Assembly: GCA_964645765.1 (NCBI GenBank)
Contig: CAZYBE010000013.1
Coordinates: 1 to 64,000 of the forward strand
DNA: 64,000 bases
Direction: 5' to 3'
Origin: CAZGMN01 sp964645765
GTDB lineage: Bacteria; Acidobacteriota; Aminicenantia; Aminicenantales; Aminicenantaceae
The notes beneath the pieces were generated by a model. That model had not been told where the DNA came from. It did no database searches and saw only the letters and a program-made list of their open reading frames with translations. The position numbers were made by a program, and so were the translations under genes. Shown here piece after piece: positions 51,521-59,976 of this stretch. Position 1 is the first letter of the stretch; every line of letters begins with the position of its first letter.

Positions 51521-51684
51521 TTTCGAATTAAGTTTTGTCTGCTTCAAATTCTTCCTTGGATTAAGTATTTCCTCCCCAAAATTCAGCTTTCTCGAAGCGC
51601 TCAGCCGGAGATATTCACTAGAAATTTGCATCCCTCCTGTATTTTGTGTTAGAATTTTTGAGGTTCATTCAATAAGGAGAAAAC

Positions 51685-52440
51685 ATGTCAGGGCATTCGA
51701 AATGGCATTCCATAAAACACAAAAAAGCAGCCGTGGATGCTAAAAGGGGCAAACTCTTCACAAAAATCATCCGCGAGCTATCTGTTGCCGCGCGCACCGG
51801 CGGAGGCGACCCCGAAGCAAATTCACGCCTAAGGACGGTTATCGCTGAAGCTAAAGCCGTCAACATGCCTTCGGATAACATCAAGAGAGCCATCATGAAG
51901 GGCACAGGCCAGCTGGAAGGAACGAGCTACGAAGAAATCAGCTACGAAGGCTATGGCCCGGGCGGAGTGGCGATTTATGTCGAGGTTCTATCGGACAACA
52001 AGAACCGCACTGTCTCAGAATTAAGGCACGTTTTCACAAAAAACGGTGGCCGCATCGGCGAACACGGATGTGTCGCCTGGATGTTCGAACGCAAGGGCTA
52101 CATCGTCGTCGAAAAAGCAAAGGCTTCTGAAGACAAGCTCCTGGAGATTGCCTTAGAGGCCGGAGCAGAGGATCTCCAGGAGGACGGAAGCAACTTCGAG
52201 ATTTTCACTCCGCCGGACAAATATGAAGCCGTGGTTAATTTTTTGAAAGATAACAACATCGAACTGGCTGCTTCAAACTTGGCCTACGTTCCCAAGAATT
52301 ATGTTAAGCTCGAAGGAAAGCAGGCCCACCAGCTCTTGCGCTTGATGGAGGAATTGGAAGACCATGACGATGTCCAGCATGTCTGGGCAAATTTTGACAT
52401 CGACGAAGAGGAAATTGCCCAATACTCTGTCTCTGCCTGA
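51685..52440 (+). CDS. yebC: YebC/PmpR-family protein
   Basis: 251-residue member of the YebC/TACO1 family, which acts as a DNA-binding regulator and, in recent work, as an aid to ribosomes at difficult sequences. Family N-terminus MSGHSKWHSIKHKKAAVDAKRGKLF is complete; GYGPGGVAIYVEVLSDNKNRT and ENGG-type CVAWMFERKG follow. Normal length, ribosome site ataagga. First gene of a yebC-ruvC-ruvA-ruvB-queA run, a widespread order. Confidence 0.95.
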   Translation: MSGHSKWHSIKHKKAAVDAKRGKLFTKIIRELSVAARTGGGDPEANSRLRTVIAEAKAVNMPSDNIKRAIMKGTGQLEGTSYEEISYEGYGPGGVAIYVEVLSDNKNRTVSELRHVFTKNGGRIGEHGCVAWMFERKGYIVVEKAKASEDKLLEIALEAGAEDLQEDGSNFEIFTPPDKYEAVVNFLKDNNIELAASNLAYVPKNYVKLEGKQAHQLLRLMEELEDHDDVQHVWANFDIDEEEIAQYSVSA

Positions 52441-52451
52441 AAAATAGCTTG

Positions 52452-52964
52452 ATGAGGGTTCTTGGAATCGATCCCAGCATCCAATCCACAGGGTTTGGCA
52501 TTATCGAATTTTCCGATAACGCCTACTCTGTCCTGAGCTACGGCGTCATCAAGCCTTCCCGCAGCAAACTCTTCCTTCACAAGATAAACGAAATAAGGTC
52601 ACGCCTCGAGGCTCTGATCGAGGCTTACAAGCCGGATGAAGTGGCCATCGAAAATCCATTCTATGCCCAGAACGTCAAGACAGCTCTCGTCCTGGGCCAG
52701 GTGAGAGGTGCGACGCTAGTGGCTGTCGCCTCTCACAACTGCGCCCTCTTCGAATACTCGCCGCTGGAGATCAAGAAGGCAGTCACAGGTTACGGCCAGG
52801 CTGATAAGAACCAGGTGAAAGCCATGGTCAAGACTCTTCTCGATTTCAAGGATGAAAAACTGGAAACAGACGCTTCCGATGCCCTGGCAACAGCCTACTG
52901 CCATCTCAACTCAAGAATCTTCCAGCAAAGGATTATGGAATCCGAAGGGAAAGAAAAAAGATGA
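52452..52964 (+). CDS. ruvC: Holliday junction endonuclease RuvC
   Basis: Resolves Holliday junctions by paired nicks. 170 residues from ATG 52452; a TTG at 52449 is an alternative. Catalytic acids: D in GIDPS, E in VAIENPFYAQN, and the DxxD in ETDASDALATAYCH. Lies 11 bp after yebC and overlaps ruvA (ATGA). Confidence 0.95.
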   Translation: MRVLGIDPSIQSTGFGIIEFSDNAYSVLSYGVIKPSRSKLFLHKINEIRSRLEALIEAYKPDEVAIENPFYAQNVKTALVLGQVRGATLVAVASHNCALFEYSPLEIKKAVTGYGQADKNQVKAMVKTLLDFKDEKLETDASDALATAYCHLNSRIFQQRIMESEGKEKR

Positions 52965-53548
52965 TTGCTTATCTTAAGGGAACCCTGATACAAAAAAAAC
53001 CCAATCAAATCGTTGTCGATGTCGGAGGTGTCGGCTACTGTGCTTTGATTCCTATTTCCACTTATCTCAGGCTGGGAGAGGTCAATGAGCCTGTTGCGCT
53101 TCATGTCCATAGCTACCTCACCGACAATTCTTTCTCTCTCTGTGCTTTTTCGACTCAAGAAGAAAAAGACATTTTCTTGAAATTGATCAGTATCTCAGGA
53201 ATTGGACCCAAGATAGCCTTGAACATACTCTCTGGAATCGAAGCTTCTGACCTCGAAGAGGCTATCCGCAAGAGCGACATCGCCCGCCTGACCCTCATTC
53301 CCGGGGTCGGGAAAAAAACAGCCTTGCGCATCGCCTTGGAACTCCAGGAAAAACTCGAGAAGAAAGAAAGGGTTCTGGGCGCCAAAGGCGTGCAGGAAAA
53401 AGAAGATTTGATCTCAGCCCTCCAGAACCTCGGCTTTAGAAGAAGAGAGGTGGAGAGGATAGTCGAAGAGACCGTGAAAGCCTTATCACTCGAAGCGGGC
53501 TTTGACAAGCTTCTCCGAGAATGCTTAAGAAGCATGGCGAAGGTGTGA
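52961..53548 (+). CDS. ruvA: Holliday junction DNA-binding protein RuvA
   Basis: Tetrameric junction-binding subunit of the RuvAB branch-migration motor. 195 residues: OB-fold (MIAYLKGTLIQKKPNQIVVDVGGVGY), two helix-hairpin-helix motifs (ISGIGPKIALNILSG, IPGVGKKTALRIALEL) and the C-terminal RuvB-binding three-helix domain (ISALQNLGFRRREVERIV). Overlaps ruvC by 4 bp; ruvB begins 5 bp after. Confidence 0.96.
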   Translation: MIAYLKGTLIQKKPNQIVVDVGGVGYCALIPISTYLRLGEVNEPVALHVHSYLTDNSFSLCAFSTQEEKDIFLKLISISGIGPKIALNILSGIEASDLEEAIRKSDIARLTLIPGVGKKTALRIALELQEKLEKKERVLGAKGVQEKEDLISALQNLGFRRREVERIVEETVKALSLEAGFDKLLRECLRSMAKV

Positions 53549-53552
53549 GAAG

Positions 53553-54578
53553 ATGGAAGCCATCCTCACTCCAGTCCGAACAAAAGAAGACCTTCTCTTT
53601 GAGGACAGCCTCAGGCCCAAAAATTTTGATGAATTTGTCGGGCAGGAAACAATCAAGTCAAACTTAAAAGTCTTCATCGAAGCTGCCAAGAAAAGAGACG
53701 AGCCCCTTGACCATGTCCTCCTCTACGGCCCGCCTGGATTGGGCAAAACCAGCCTTGCTTACCTCATCGCCAAAGAAATGGGCGTGGGCATCAAGCCCAC
53801 CTCTGGCCCGGTGATTGAAAGAGTCGGAGACCTTTCTGCCATCATCTCCAACCTCCAATCCAAAGAAGTTTTTTTTATCGATGAGATTCACCGCCTCCAG
53901 CCTTCTGTGGAGGAAATTCTCTACTCAGCCATGGAGGATTTCAGGCTGGATATCATCATCGGCCAGGGACCGAGCGCGCGAAGCCATAAGCTTCATCTGA
54001 AGAAATTCACTCTGATCGGTGCCACAACCCGGGCAGGGCGCATCACGCCGCCCCTAAGGGGAAGGTTCGGTATTACCCACCGCCTTGACTACTACACCAA
54101 GGAAGACCTGGAAAAGATTATCATAAGGTCAGCCTCCATCCTCAAAGTTTCTGTTGACGATGACGGAGCAGAACAAATCTCGCTCCGCTCTCGAGGAACG
54201 CCGAGAGTGGCCAACAGGCTGTTGAGACGGGTCAGAGACTATGCCGATGTCAAGGGCGAAGGAAAGATTACTGGCAAGCAGGCGACAAAAGCCCTGGACA
54301 TGATGGAGGTTGATTCAGTAGGCCTGGACGAAGTCGACCGGAAAATCCTCTTGACCATCATCGAAAATTTCAACGGAGGGCCGGTGGGAATCAACACCAT
54401 TTCCGCCTCAATCGACGAAGAGAAGGATACGATTGAATCGATTTACGAGCCGTTCCTGATGCGCATCGGGTTTCTGGAAAGGACGACCCGCGGCCGGAAA
54501 GTCACAGCCAAAGCCTATGAGCACCTGGGATTAGAGACTCCCTCTCCTCAAGGTCATTTATTTAAAGGCAAGAAATAA
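53553..54578 (+). CDS. ruvB: Holliday junction helicase motor RuvB
   Basis: AAA+ ring ATPase driving branch migration. 341 residues: LRPKNFDEFVGQ at the start, Walker A YGPPGLGKTSLAY, Walker B VFFIDEIHRL, sensor 1 LIGATTRAGRITPPLRGRFG with the arginine finger, and the winged-helix C-terminus (GFLERTTRGRKVTAKAYEHL). Confidence 0.97.
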   Translation: MEAILTPVRTKEDLLFEDSLRPKNFDEFVGQETIKSNLKVFIEAAKKRDEPLDHVLLYGPPGLGKTSLAYLIAKEMGVGIKPTSGPVIERVGDLSAIISNLQSKEVFFIDEIHRLQPSVEEILYSAMEDFRLDIIIGQGPSARSHKLHLKKFTLIGATTRAGRITPPLRGRFGITHRLDYYTKEDLEKIIIRSASILKVSVDDDGAEQISLRSRGTPRVANRLLRRVRDYADVKGEGKITGKQATKALDMMEVDSVGLDEVDRKILLTIIENFNGGPVGINTISASIDEEKDTIESIYEPFLMRIGFLERTTRGRKVTAKAYEHLGLETPSPQGHLFKGKK

Positions 54579-54618
54579 AGATTCTTCAAGCCGACTTTTT
54601 CTTGATTAATTGATAATC

Positions 54619-55650
54619 ATGCTGACCTCTGAGTTCGATTACGAACTTCCCAAGAACCTCATCGCTCAGGCTCCTCTCCCTCGGAGAGAGGAGTCGCGAA
54701 TGATGATCCTTGACCAAAAGCGAGGCGAAATCATCCATTCTCGATTCATGCAATTTCCAGACTATCTCCATCAAGGGGATGTACTTGCTCTCAACATTGC
54801 CAAGGTCATACCGGCCAGGGTTTGGGGAAAAAACAAGGATAGAGAGATAGAATTTCTCTTCCTCAAGGAACGAGAGAAAGGGGTCTGGGAGGTTCTCTGC
54901 CGTCCGGCAAGCAAAGTCAGGATGAACGACATCATCTCCTTTTCGCACGGATTCGAAGCCAGGGTGGTTGGAGTCGAGCCTGAAGGTAAAAGAGTCATTC
55001 AATTTTCTTCGGCAAATGTTCTTTCCTGGCTTAAAAAAATCGGATTTGCACCTCTTCCCCCTTACATCAAGCGAAGTAAGAAAGATGCTGAGCTTAAGGC
55101 TCAGGATTTGGAAAGATACCAGACTGTGTTTGCCCAAAAAGAAGGGTCGGTCGCTGCGCCCACAGCCGGCTTTCATTTCACCACTCAGATTCTCGAAAGA
55201 ATCAAAGCCAGAGGTGTGAGAATTGTTAAAATCTCACTCGATGTCGGCCAGGCAACCTTCCAGCCGGTGAGAGTAGAGCGAATTGAAAACCATCATATGC
55301 TTGAAGAGACATACTCTATCAGTCTAGCAGCATCGCAAGAGATAGATGAGGCAAAAATAGAATCAAGACCTGTTGTGGCTGTGGGGACAACCTCGGTCAG
55401 GGCACTGGAAAGCGCGGCAAGAGGAGGAAAGATTCAGGCTGAGGCCGGCTCGACAAATCTTTTCATCTCGCCTGGCTATGAGTTTAAAATTGTGGACAGG
55501 CTCTTGACAAATTTCCATCTTCCCCGATCAACCTTGTTGATGCTCGTTGCAGCCTTTGCCGGCCTCGACTTCATCAAAAAAGCCTACCAAGAAGCAGTCA
55601 AGCAAAAATACAGGTTCTACAGCTACGGCGACTGCATGCTCATCCTTTGA
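54619..55650 (+). CDS. queA: S-adenosylmethionine:tRNA ribosyltransferase-isomerase QueA
   Basis: Penultimate step of queuosine synthesis, making epoxyqueuosine in tRNA from preQ1 and the ribosyl group of SAM. 343 residues from ATG 54619 (MLTSEFDYELPKNLIAQAPL), the family N-terminus; an ATG at 54610 gives three extra residues. Conserved PTAGFHFT, DVGQATFQPV, NHHMLEETYSI, GTTSVRALES, FISPGYEFKIVDRLLTNFHLPRSTLL and SYGDCMLI are all present. Confidence 0.96.
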   Translation: MLTSEFDYELPKNLIAQAPLPRREESRMMILDQKRGEIIHSRFMQFPDYLHQGDVLALNIAKVIPARVWGKNKDREIEFLFLKEREKGVWEVLCRPASKVRMNDIISFSHGFEARVVGVEPEGKRVIQFSSANVLSWLKKIGFAPLPPYIKRSKKDAELKAQDLERYQTVFAQKEGSVAAPTAGFHFTTQILERIKARGVRIVKISLDVGQATFQPVRVERIENHHMLEETYSISLAASQEIDEAKIESRPVVAVGTTSVRALESAARGGKIQAEAGSTNLFISPGYEFKIVDRLLTNFHLPRSTLLMLVAAFAGLDFIKKAYQEAVKQKYRFYSYGDCMLIL

Positions 55651-55679
55651 TTTATAAAGACCCCTTTTCTTTTGTGAGG

Positions 55680-55976
55680 TTATAGAGCTCTCAATCTGGC
55701 TATTAATTTCGCAAAACTTACAACTATTATAATGACCAACAAAGCATAATGAATGACTATCAAAAGCTTTGAACTCAGCTTTGACTCTAGGCATTCCTTT
55801 ATTCCTAAGAATATGAATAAGGTGCCCCAGAAAAAAGTAAGAACAGCATCAAGATAGATTGCAAGGACTACGCTCGTTAATGCAATTAACAGCAAAATTG
55901 TGCCGAAGATGATATATATAACGTTTATTCTCTTTTTTGAATTTTTACTATCCAAAGCGTGACCTCCTCTTTTCAA
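55680..55976 (-). CDS. Small three-span membrane protein, unrecognised
   Basis: 98 residues: a basic start (KRGGHALDSKNSKKR) then three hydrophobic spans (VIYIIFGTILLLIALTSVVL, LTFFWGTLFIFLGIKECL, LLIVIHYALLVIIIVVSFA). No family recognised. It is convergent with queA and separated by ~160 bp from the symporter. Base composition is AT-rich compared with its neighbours. Confidence 0.6.
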   Translation of the reverse strand: MKRGGHALDSKNSKKRINVIYIIFGTILLLIALTSVVLAIYLDAVLTFFWGTLFIFLGIKECLESKLSSKLLIVIHYALLVIIIVVSFAKLIARLRAL

Positions 55977-56138
55977 TCTCTTTCTTATAAAGAGCCTAAT
56001 TTTATCCCTATATAGTTATATTGAGTAGTTAACATATATATTAGTCGGTTTAACCTCTTTTATTATGAAGGCCTTTTGTATTTTCCTTCATCTTTTGACA
56101 TTTCTTGGGCATCCTGATAATTTATTTTAAAATTTGCC

Positions 56139-57878
56139 ATGAATCTTTTGGACTGGGCTGTTGTCGCCTTGCTTTGTTTCATTTCTCTTGGCGTCGGCCT
56201 CTATTTCACCAAAAAAGCAGGAAGAGAGGGAGCCACAGGCTACTTCACAGGAAACCGGAGCCTTCCCTGGTGGGCCATTGGCCTCTCCAACACCGCCACA
56301 TATCAATCAGGAAACGGCGGATTTGTCATGCTCGTGCTTGTCTTTGGCCTCAGCGGCAACTGGATGTGGTGGGCTGCCTGGATTATCTGGATGCCGCTCG
56401 TGGCCATAATCTGGGCCAAAATGTGGCGCCGGATGCAAATCGTGACCACTGCTGAGCTCATCACGCTCCGTTATGGAGGGAAAGCCGCTCTTTTCGCCCG
56501 GAAAATTTATGCCTTCCTCCTTTTCTGCTACGCCATCATCATTATCAGTTACATTACCGGTTTTTTTACCAAGACAGTAGCCCCGCTTATCCCTCTCAGC
56601 GAAGCACAGATTCTTTTGATTTTTGGCGGGGTGACGGTCATCTACACTCTTTTTGGCGGTCTGATGGGTGTTGTCTTTACGGATGTCGTCCAGTTTGCCA
56701 TCCTTCTTTTGGGAAGCTTCCTTTTTTTCTTCCTTGTTGTTCCCCAGCATGGAGGATGGCCTGTGATTCTGGAGAGAATTCAATCTTTGCGGCCTGAAGG
56801 ACTCAAGCAGATTCCGCCGACAGGGCTCATTCCCTTCATGACCGTCTTGATGCTTATTGTGCAGGGATTATTTTTCGCCGGCTCGCCTGCTGCCGGTGAA
56901 GGCATGACAGCTCAGCGGTTTATGGGCGCCAAGAATGAGCGCCACGCTATAGGCGGTCAGCTCTTCAACTCTTTTTTGGCTCTTTCTTTGAGGACAATTC
57001 CGCTCATCGGCTTGGGGGTTGTGGCTCTCTCTCTTTTCTGGACAGAAGATTTGATAAGGCAGGTCGGGCCAACGCCTCTTGGGATAAAGCTGATTAAAGA
57101 CCCTGCCTATGCCTGGGGAGAGTTGATTAATGCTTCTCATTTGCCGGCGGGCTTGATTGGCGTGCTTGTGGCTTCAGAAGCAGCGGCTTTTATGTCCACA
57201 TTGAGCTCCCTTATCAACTGGGGGTCAAGCCTTGTCATCAATGATTTTTACCGAGCATTCAGGCCTCATGAATCAGCCAGACGGCAAGTGCTTTCCAGCC
57301 GGCTGGCAACACTCATCATGTTCATCCTGGCCGCCTTCATCGCCATTTTTTATGTAAAGGGCATGGTCAGCTGGTTCCTGTTCATTAATTCGGTGATGGT
57401 CATCTTCATTCTTCCCCTTTCCTGGCTCAGGTTTTTCTGGTGGAGGTTTAATGTCTGGGGGGAGATCGCGGCCATCATCCTTGGCCTTCCGCTCTCCATA
57501 ATTCTCTGGTTTATTCTTGATTTTCAGAACAAGCCTCTCTGGCAGGGCATAAGCTTGCTTTTTCTCTTAAGCAGCGCTGTTTTGGTCATTGTTTCGCTCC
57601 TGACTCCGCCGGAATCGACCGAAACACTTGTCAGGTTTTATGAGCGCTGCCGGCCACCAGGATTATGGAAGAGGATTCGCCAGAAAACAAGCCTTCCTTC
57701 CACAGGCGACCCGTCGCTCGGCCATCTTCTCTTCGACTGCTTGCTCGGAATTTTATCCTGTCTGGGCTTGGTCTTAGCTACTAATTCTCTTTTTGCCTCA
57801 TCCTGGAAAGTTTTTGTTTTGGGCATCATTATGGCTCTGGGCTTTGGCAATTGGCTGATAAAGCGTATCTTTGTCTAA
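56139..57878 (+). CDS. Sodium:solute symporter (SSS family)
   Basis: 579-residue transporter with about 13-14 spans that couples uptake of a small solute to sodium. Family features: LYFTKKAGREGATGYFTGNRSLPWWAIGLS near the start (the typical unfolded TM1 region), TYQSGNGGFVMLV, ITLRYG, and the SSS signature area AAFMSTLSSLINWGSSLVINDFYR with Ser/Thr residues for Na+. The substrate is not clear; proximity to hyuAB suggests a hydantoin-, oxoproline- or amide-type compound, which is inference. It is followed by a ~100-bp gap with REP repeats. Confidence 0.88.
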   Translation: MNLLDWAVVALLCFISLGVGLYFTKKAGREGATGYFTGNRSLPWWAIGLSNTATYQSGNGGFVMLVLVFGLSGNWMWWAAWIIWMPLVAIIWAKMWRRMQIVTTAELITLRYGGKAALFARKIYAFLLFCYAIIIISYITGFFTKTVAPLIPLSEAQILLIFGGVTVIYTLFGGLMGVVFTDVVQFAILLLGSFLFFFLVVPQHGGWPVILERIQSLRPEGLKQIPPTGLIPFMTVLMLIVQGLFFAGSPAAGEGMTAQRFMGAKNERHAIGGQLFNSFLALSLRTIPLIGLGVVALSLFWTEDLIRQVGPTPLGIKLIKDPAYAWGELINASHLPAGLIGVLVASEAAAFMSTLSSLINWGSSLVINDFYRAFRPHESARRQVLSSRLATLIMFILAAFIAIFYVKGMVSWFLFINSVMVIFILPLSWLRFFWWRFNVWGEIAAIILGLPLSIILWFILDFQNKPLWQGISLLFLLSSAVLVIVSLLTPPESTETLVRFYERCRPPGLWKRIRQKTSLPSTGDPSLGHLLFDCLLGILSCLGLVLATNSLFASSWKVFVLGIIMALGFGNWLIKRIFV

Positions 57879-57890
57879 AGAGCATTCACC

Positions 57891-57950
57891 GATTTTGAAT
57901 TAAGGTCCCCGAATTATTGATTTTGAATTAAGTATTGTGTCCCCGAATTA
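57891..57950. repeat. Short tandem gattttgaattaag / gtccccgaatta repeats
   Basis: gattttgaattaag occurs at 57891-57904 and 57919-57932, each followed by gtccccgaatta (57905-57916 and 57939-57950). Inside the second unit lies the inverse complement of 51505-51520. This marks a dispersed REP-like family. Confidence 0.65.
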
Positions 57951-57984
57951 GATGTGATAGCTTTTTGTCTTCGAAGAAGCCGTC

Positions 57985-59961
57985 ATGATTAGAGTCGGGA
58001 TCGATACCGGGGGCACATTCACCGATTTTGTCTTCATGAGCCCAGCCAAGATGTGGGTCTACAAAGTCCTCTCCACACCTCATAATCCCGGCGAGGCCAT
58101 CCTGCGCGGTTTGCGCGACACAGCAGTCATCGATGAAGCCCTTGATATCATCCACGGCTCGACCGTCGCCACCAACGCTCTTCTCGAAAGAAAGGGCGCC
58201 AGGCTTGCCCTGCTCACCACCGCCGGGTTCGAAGACTTGCTCGAGATCGGCCGGCAGACCCGGGCCGAGCTTTACAACATCATGGTGGAAAAACGGAACC
58301 CGCTCATTCCCCGCAAGCTCTGTTTTGGCGTGCGGGAGAGGACGCTTTTCGACGGCAAAAAGGCTGCTGAAGTCAACCTCCCTGAAGTGGACCGGATTGT
58401 TCAAAAACTTCGGAAATCCAAGGTCGAATCCGTGGCCATTTGTTTTCTTCATTCCTATGCCAACCCGGCTAATGAAGAAAGAGTTTACAAAAGGCTGAAG
58501 CCTCTCGGTTTCTCCCTTTCTGTTTCTAACCGCGTGCTCCGCGAATACCGGGAGTTCGAGCGAGCCAGCACAACGGCCATCAATGCCTATGTCGCACCGC
58601 TCCTGGAGCGCTATCTCAGCCGTCTGGAGAAAGAGCTCAGGCCGAATTTGGTCCGCATCATGCAATCCAACGGCGGTTGCGTCTCGGCCCGGAGCGCCAA
58701 GGAAAATCCAGTCTGCACCATTCTCTCAGGTCCCGCCGGCGGTGTTGTCGGCGCCAAGGAGGTGGCTGCTGCTGCCGGCTTCCGCAAGATCATCTCTTTT
58801 GACATGGGCGGGACATCAACCGACGTCTCGCTCTGCGACGGAGACATCGCCACCACCACCGATTCGACGATCAGCGACCTGCCGCTGCGTATGCCGATCA
58901 TCGACATCCACACCGTGGGCTCGGGCGGCGGCTCGATCGCCTTTATCGACCAGGGCGGAGCTCTGCGCGTCGGGCCGCAGAGCGCAGGCGCGGACCCAGG
59001 TCCGAGCTGCTATGGCAAGGGAAAAGACGTTACCGTGACCGACGCCAACCTTCTTTTGGGCAGGCTCGACCCGGATAGGTTTCTGGGCGGAGCCATGAAG
59101 CTCTTTCCTGAAAGGGCTCAACTCTCGCTCGACGAACTCGCCTCCCGCTTGAAGATAGAAGTTCGGGAGCTCGCCGAGGGTGTGGTTCGGGTAGCGGATG
59201 CGACGATGGAAAGAGCTATCAGGGTCATCTCTGTCGAACGGGGGTTTGACCCGCGCGATTTTGCTCTTCTTTCTTTCGGAGGAGCAGGAGGAATGCACGC
59301 TTGCAGCCTCGCCCAGAAGCTGCGGATACCGACCGTCATCGTTCCCAAGAACGCCGGCGTCCTGTCCGCCCTGGGAATGCTTCTCTCCGATACGATCAAA
59401 GACTATTCCCAGTCCGTCCTGAAAGCGGGCGAAAAGGTTTCTACGAGAGAGCTCGGCCGCCTCTTCCGGCCGCTTCTGAAAACAGCCTATCATGACTTGA
59501 AAAAAGAAGGGTTTGTCAGGCAGAGGATGCGGCTGCTCAGATTTCTTGATGTCCGCTACATCGGCCAGTCCTACGAGCTTACCGTGCCTTTTACAGCCTC
59601 TTACCGGAATGAATTCAACCGGCTTCACCTGCAGAAGTACGGTTATGCAGACGAGAGGCGGACCGTCGAGATTGTCAACTTGCGCCTGAAGGCTTTTGGT
59701 CTCACAGAAAAGCCTCGCCTTGCCGAGGTCGAGCCCGGAGGAAAAGAAGCCAGGGCGGCCCGGCTCGACCAGCGCACCATGCGCTTCAACGGAAAAAATT
59801 GGGAGGCTGCTGTCTATGCCAGAGAAAAGCTTCGCGCCAAAAACCAAATCAGCGGACCTGCTCTAATCCTGGATTATGAATCGACGGCTGTCGTGCCGCC
59901 GAATTTTCGCTGTCATGTCGACCGATACGGGAATTTAATCATTAAGAGTCGGAGGTTTTAA
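57985..59961 (+). CDS. hyuA: Hydantoinase/oxoprolinase subunit A (HyuA-like)
   Basis: ATP-dependent amide-ring-opening enzyme subunit (N-methylhydantoinase or 5-oxoprolinase type), 658 residues. Actin-like ATPase motifs RVGIDTGGTFTDFVF at the start and ISFDMGGTSTDVSLC near 270; HGSTVATNALLERKGA and SGPAGGVVGA are also typical. C-terminal third belongs to the Hydant_A_C region. It forms a pair with hyuB, 15 bp downstream. Whether the substrate is hydantoin, oxoproline, caprolactam or acetophenone-like cannot be determined. Confidence 0.92.
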   Translation: MIRVGIDTGGTFTDFVFMSPAKMWVYKVLSTPHNPGEAILRGLRDTAVIDEALDIIHGSTVATNALLERKGARLALLTTAGFEDLLEIGRQTRAELYNIMVEKRNPLIPRKLCFGVRERTLFDGKKAAEVNLPEVDRIVQKLRKSKVESVAICFLHSYANPANEERVYKRLKPLGFSLSVSNRVLREYREFERASTTAINAYVAPLLERYLSRLEKELRPNLVRIMQSNGGCVSARSAKENPVCTILSGPAGGVVGAKEVAAAAGFRKIISFDMGGTSTDVSLCDGDIATTTDSTISDLPLRMPIIDIHTVGSGGGSIAFIDQGGALRVGPQSAGADPGPSCYGKGKDVTVTDANLLLGRLDPDRFLGGAMKLFPERAQLSLDELASRLKIEVRELAEGVVRVADATMERAIRVISVERGFDPRDFALLSFGGAGGMHACSLAQKLRIPTVIVPKNAGVLSALGMLLSDTIKDYSQSVLKAGEKVSTRELGRLFRPLLKTAYHDLKKEGFVRQRMRLLRFLDVRYIGQSYELTVPFTASYRNEFNRLHLQKYGYADERRTVEIVNLRLKAFGLTEKPRLAEVEPGGKEARAARLDQRTMRFNGKNWEAAVYAREKLRAKNQISGPALILDYESTAVVPPNFRCHVDRYGNLIIKSRRF

Positions 59962-59976
59962 ACGTGTGAGAGCTAA

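Noticed and set aside
58816..59847. 343-codon antisense frame opposite hyuA
   Set aside because: The sense frame is an intact, highly conserved HyuA; the antisense frame is a by-product of GC-rich codon use.
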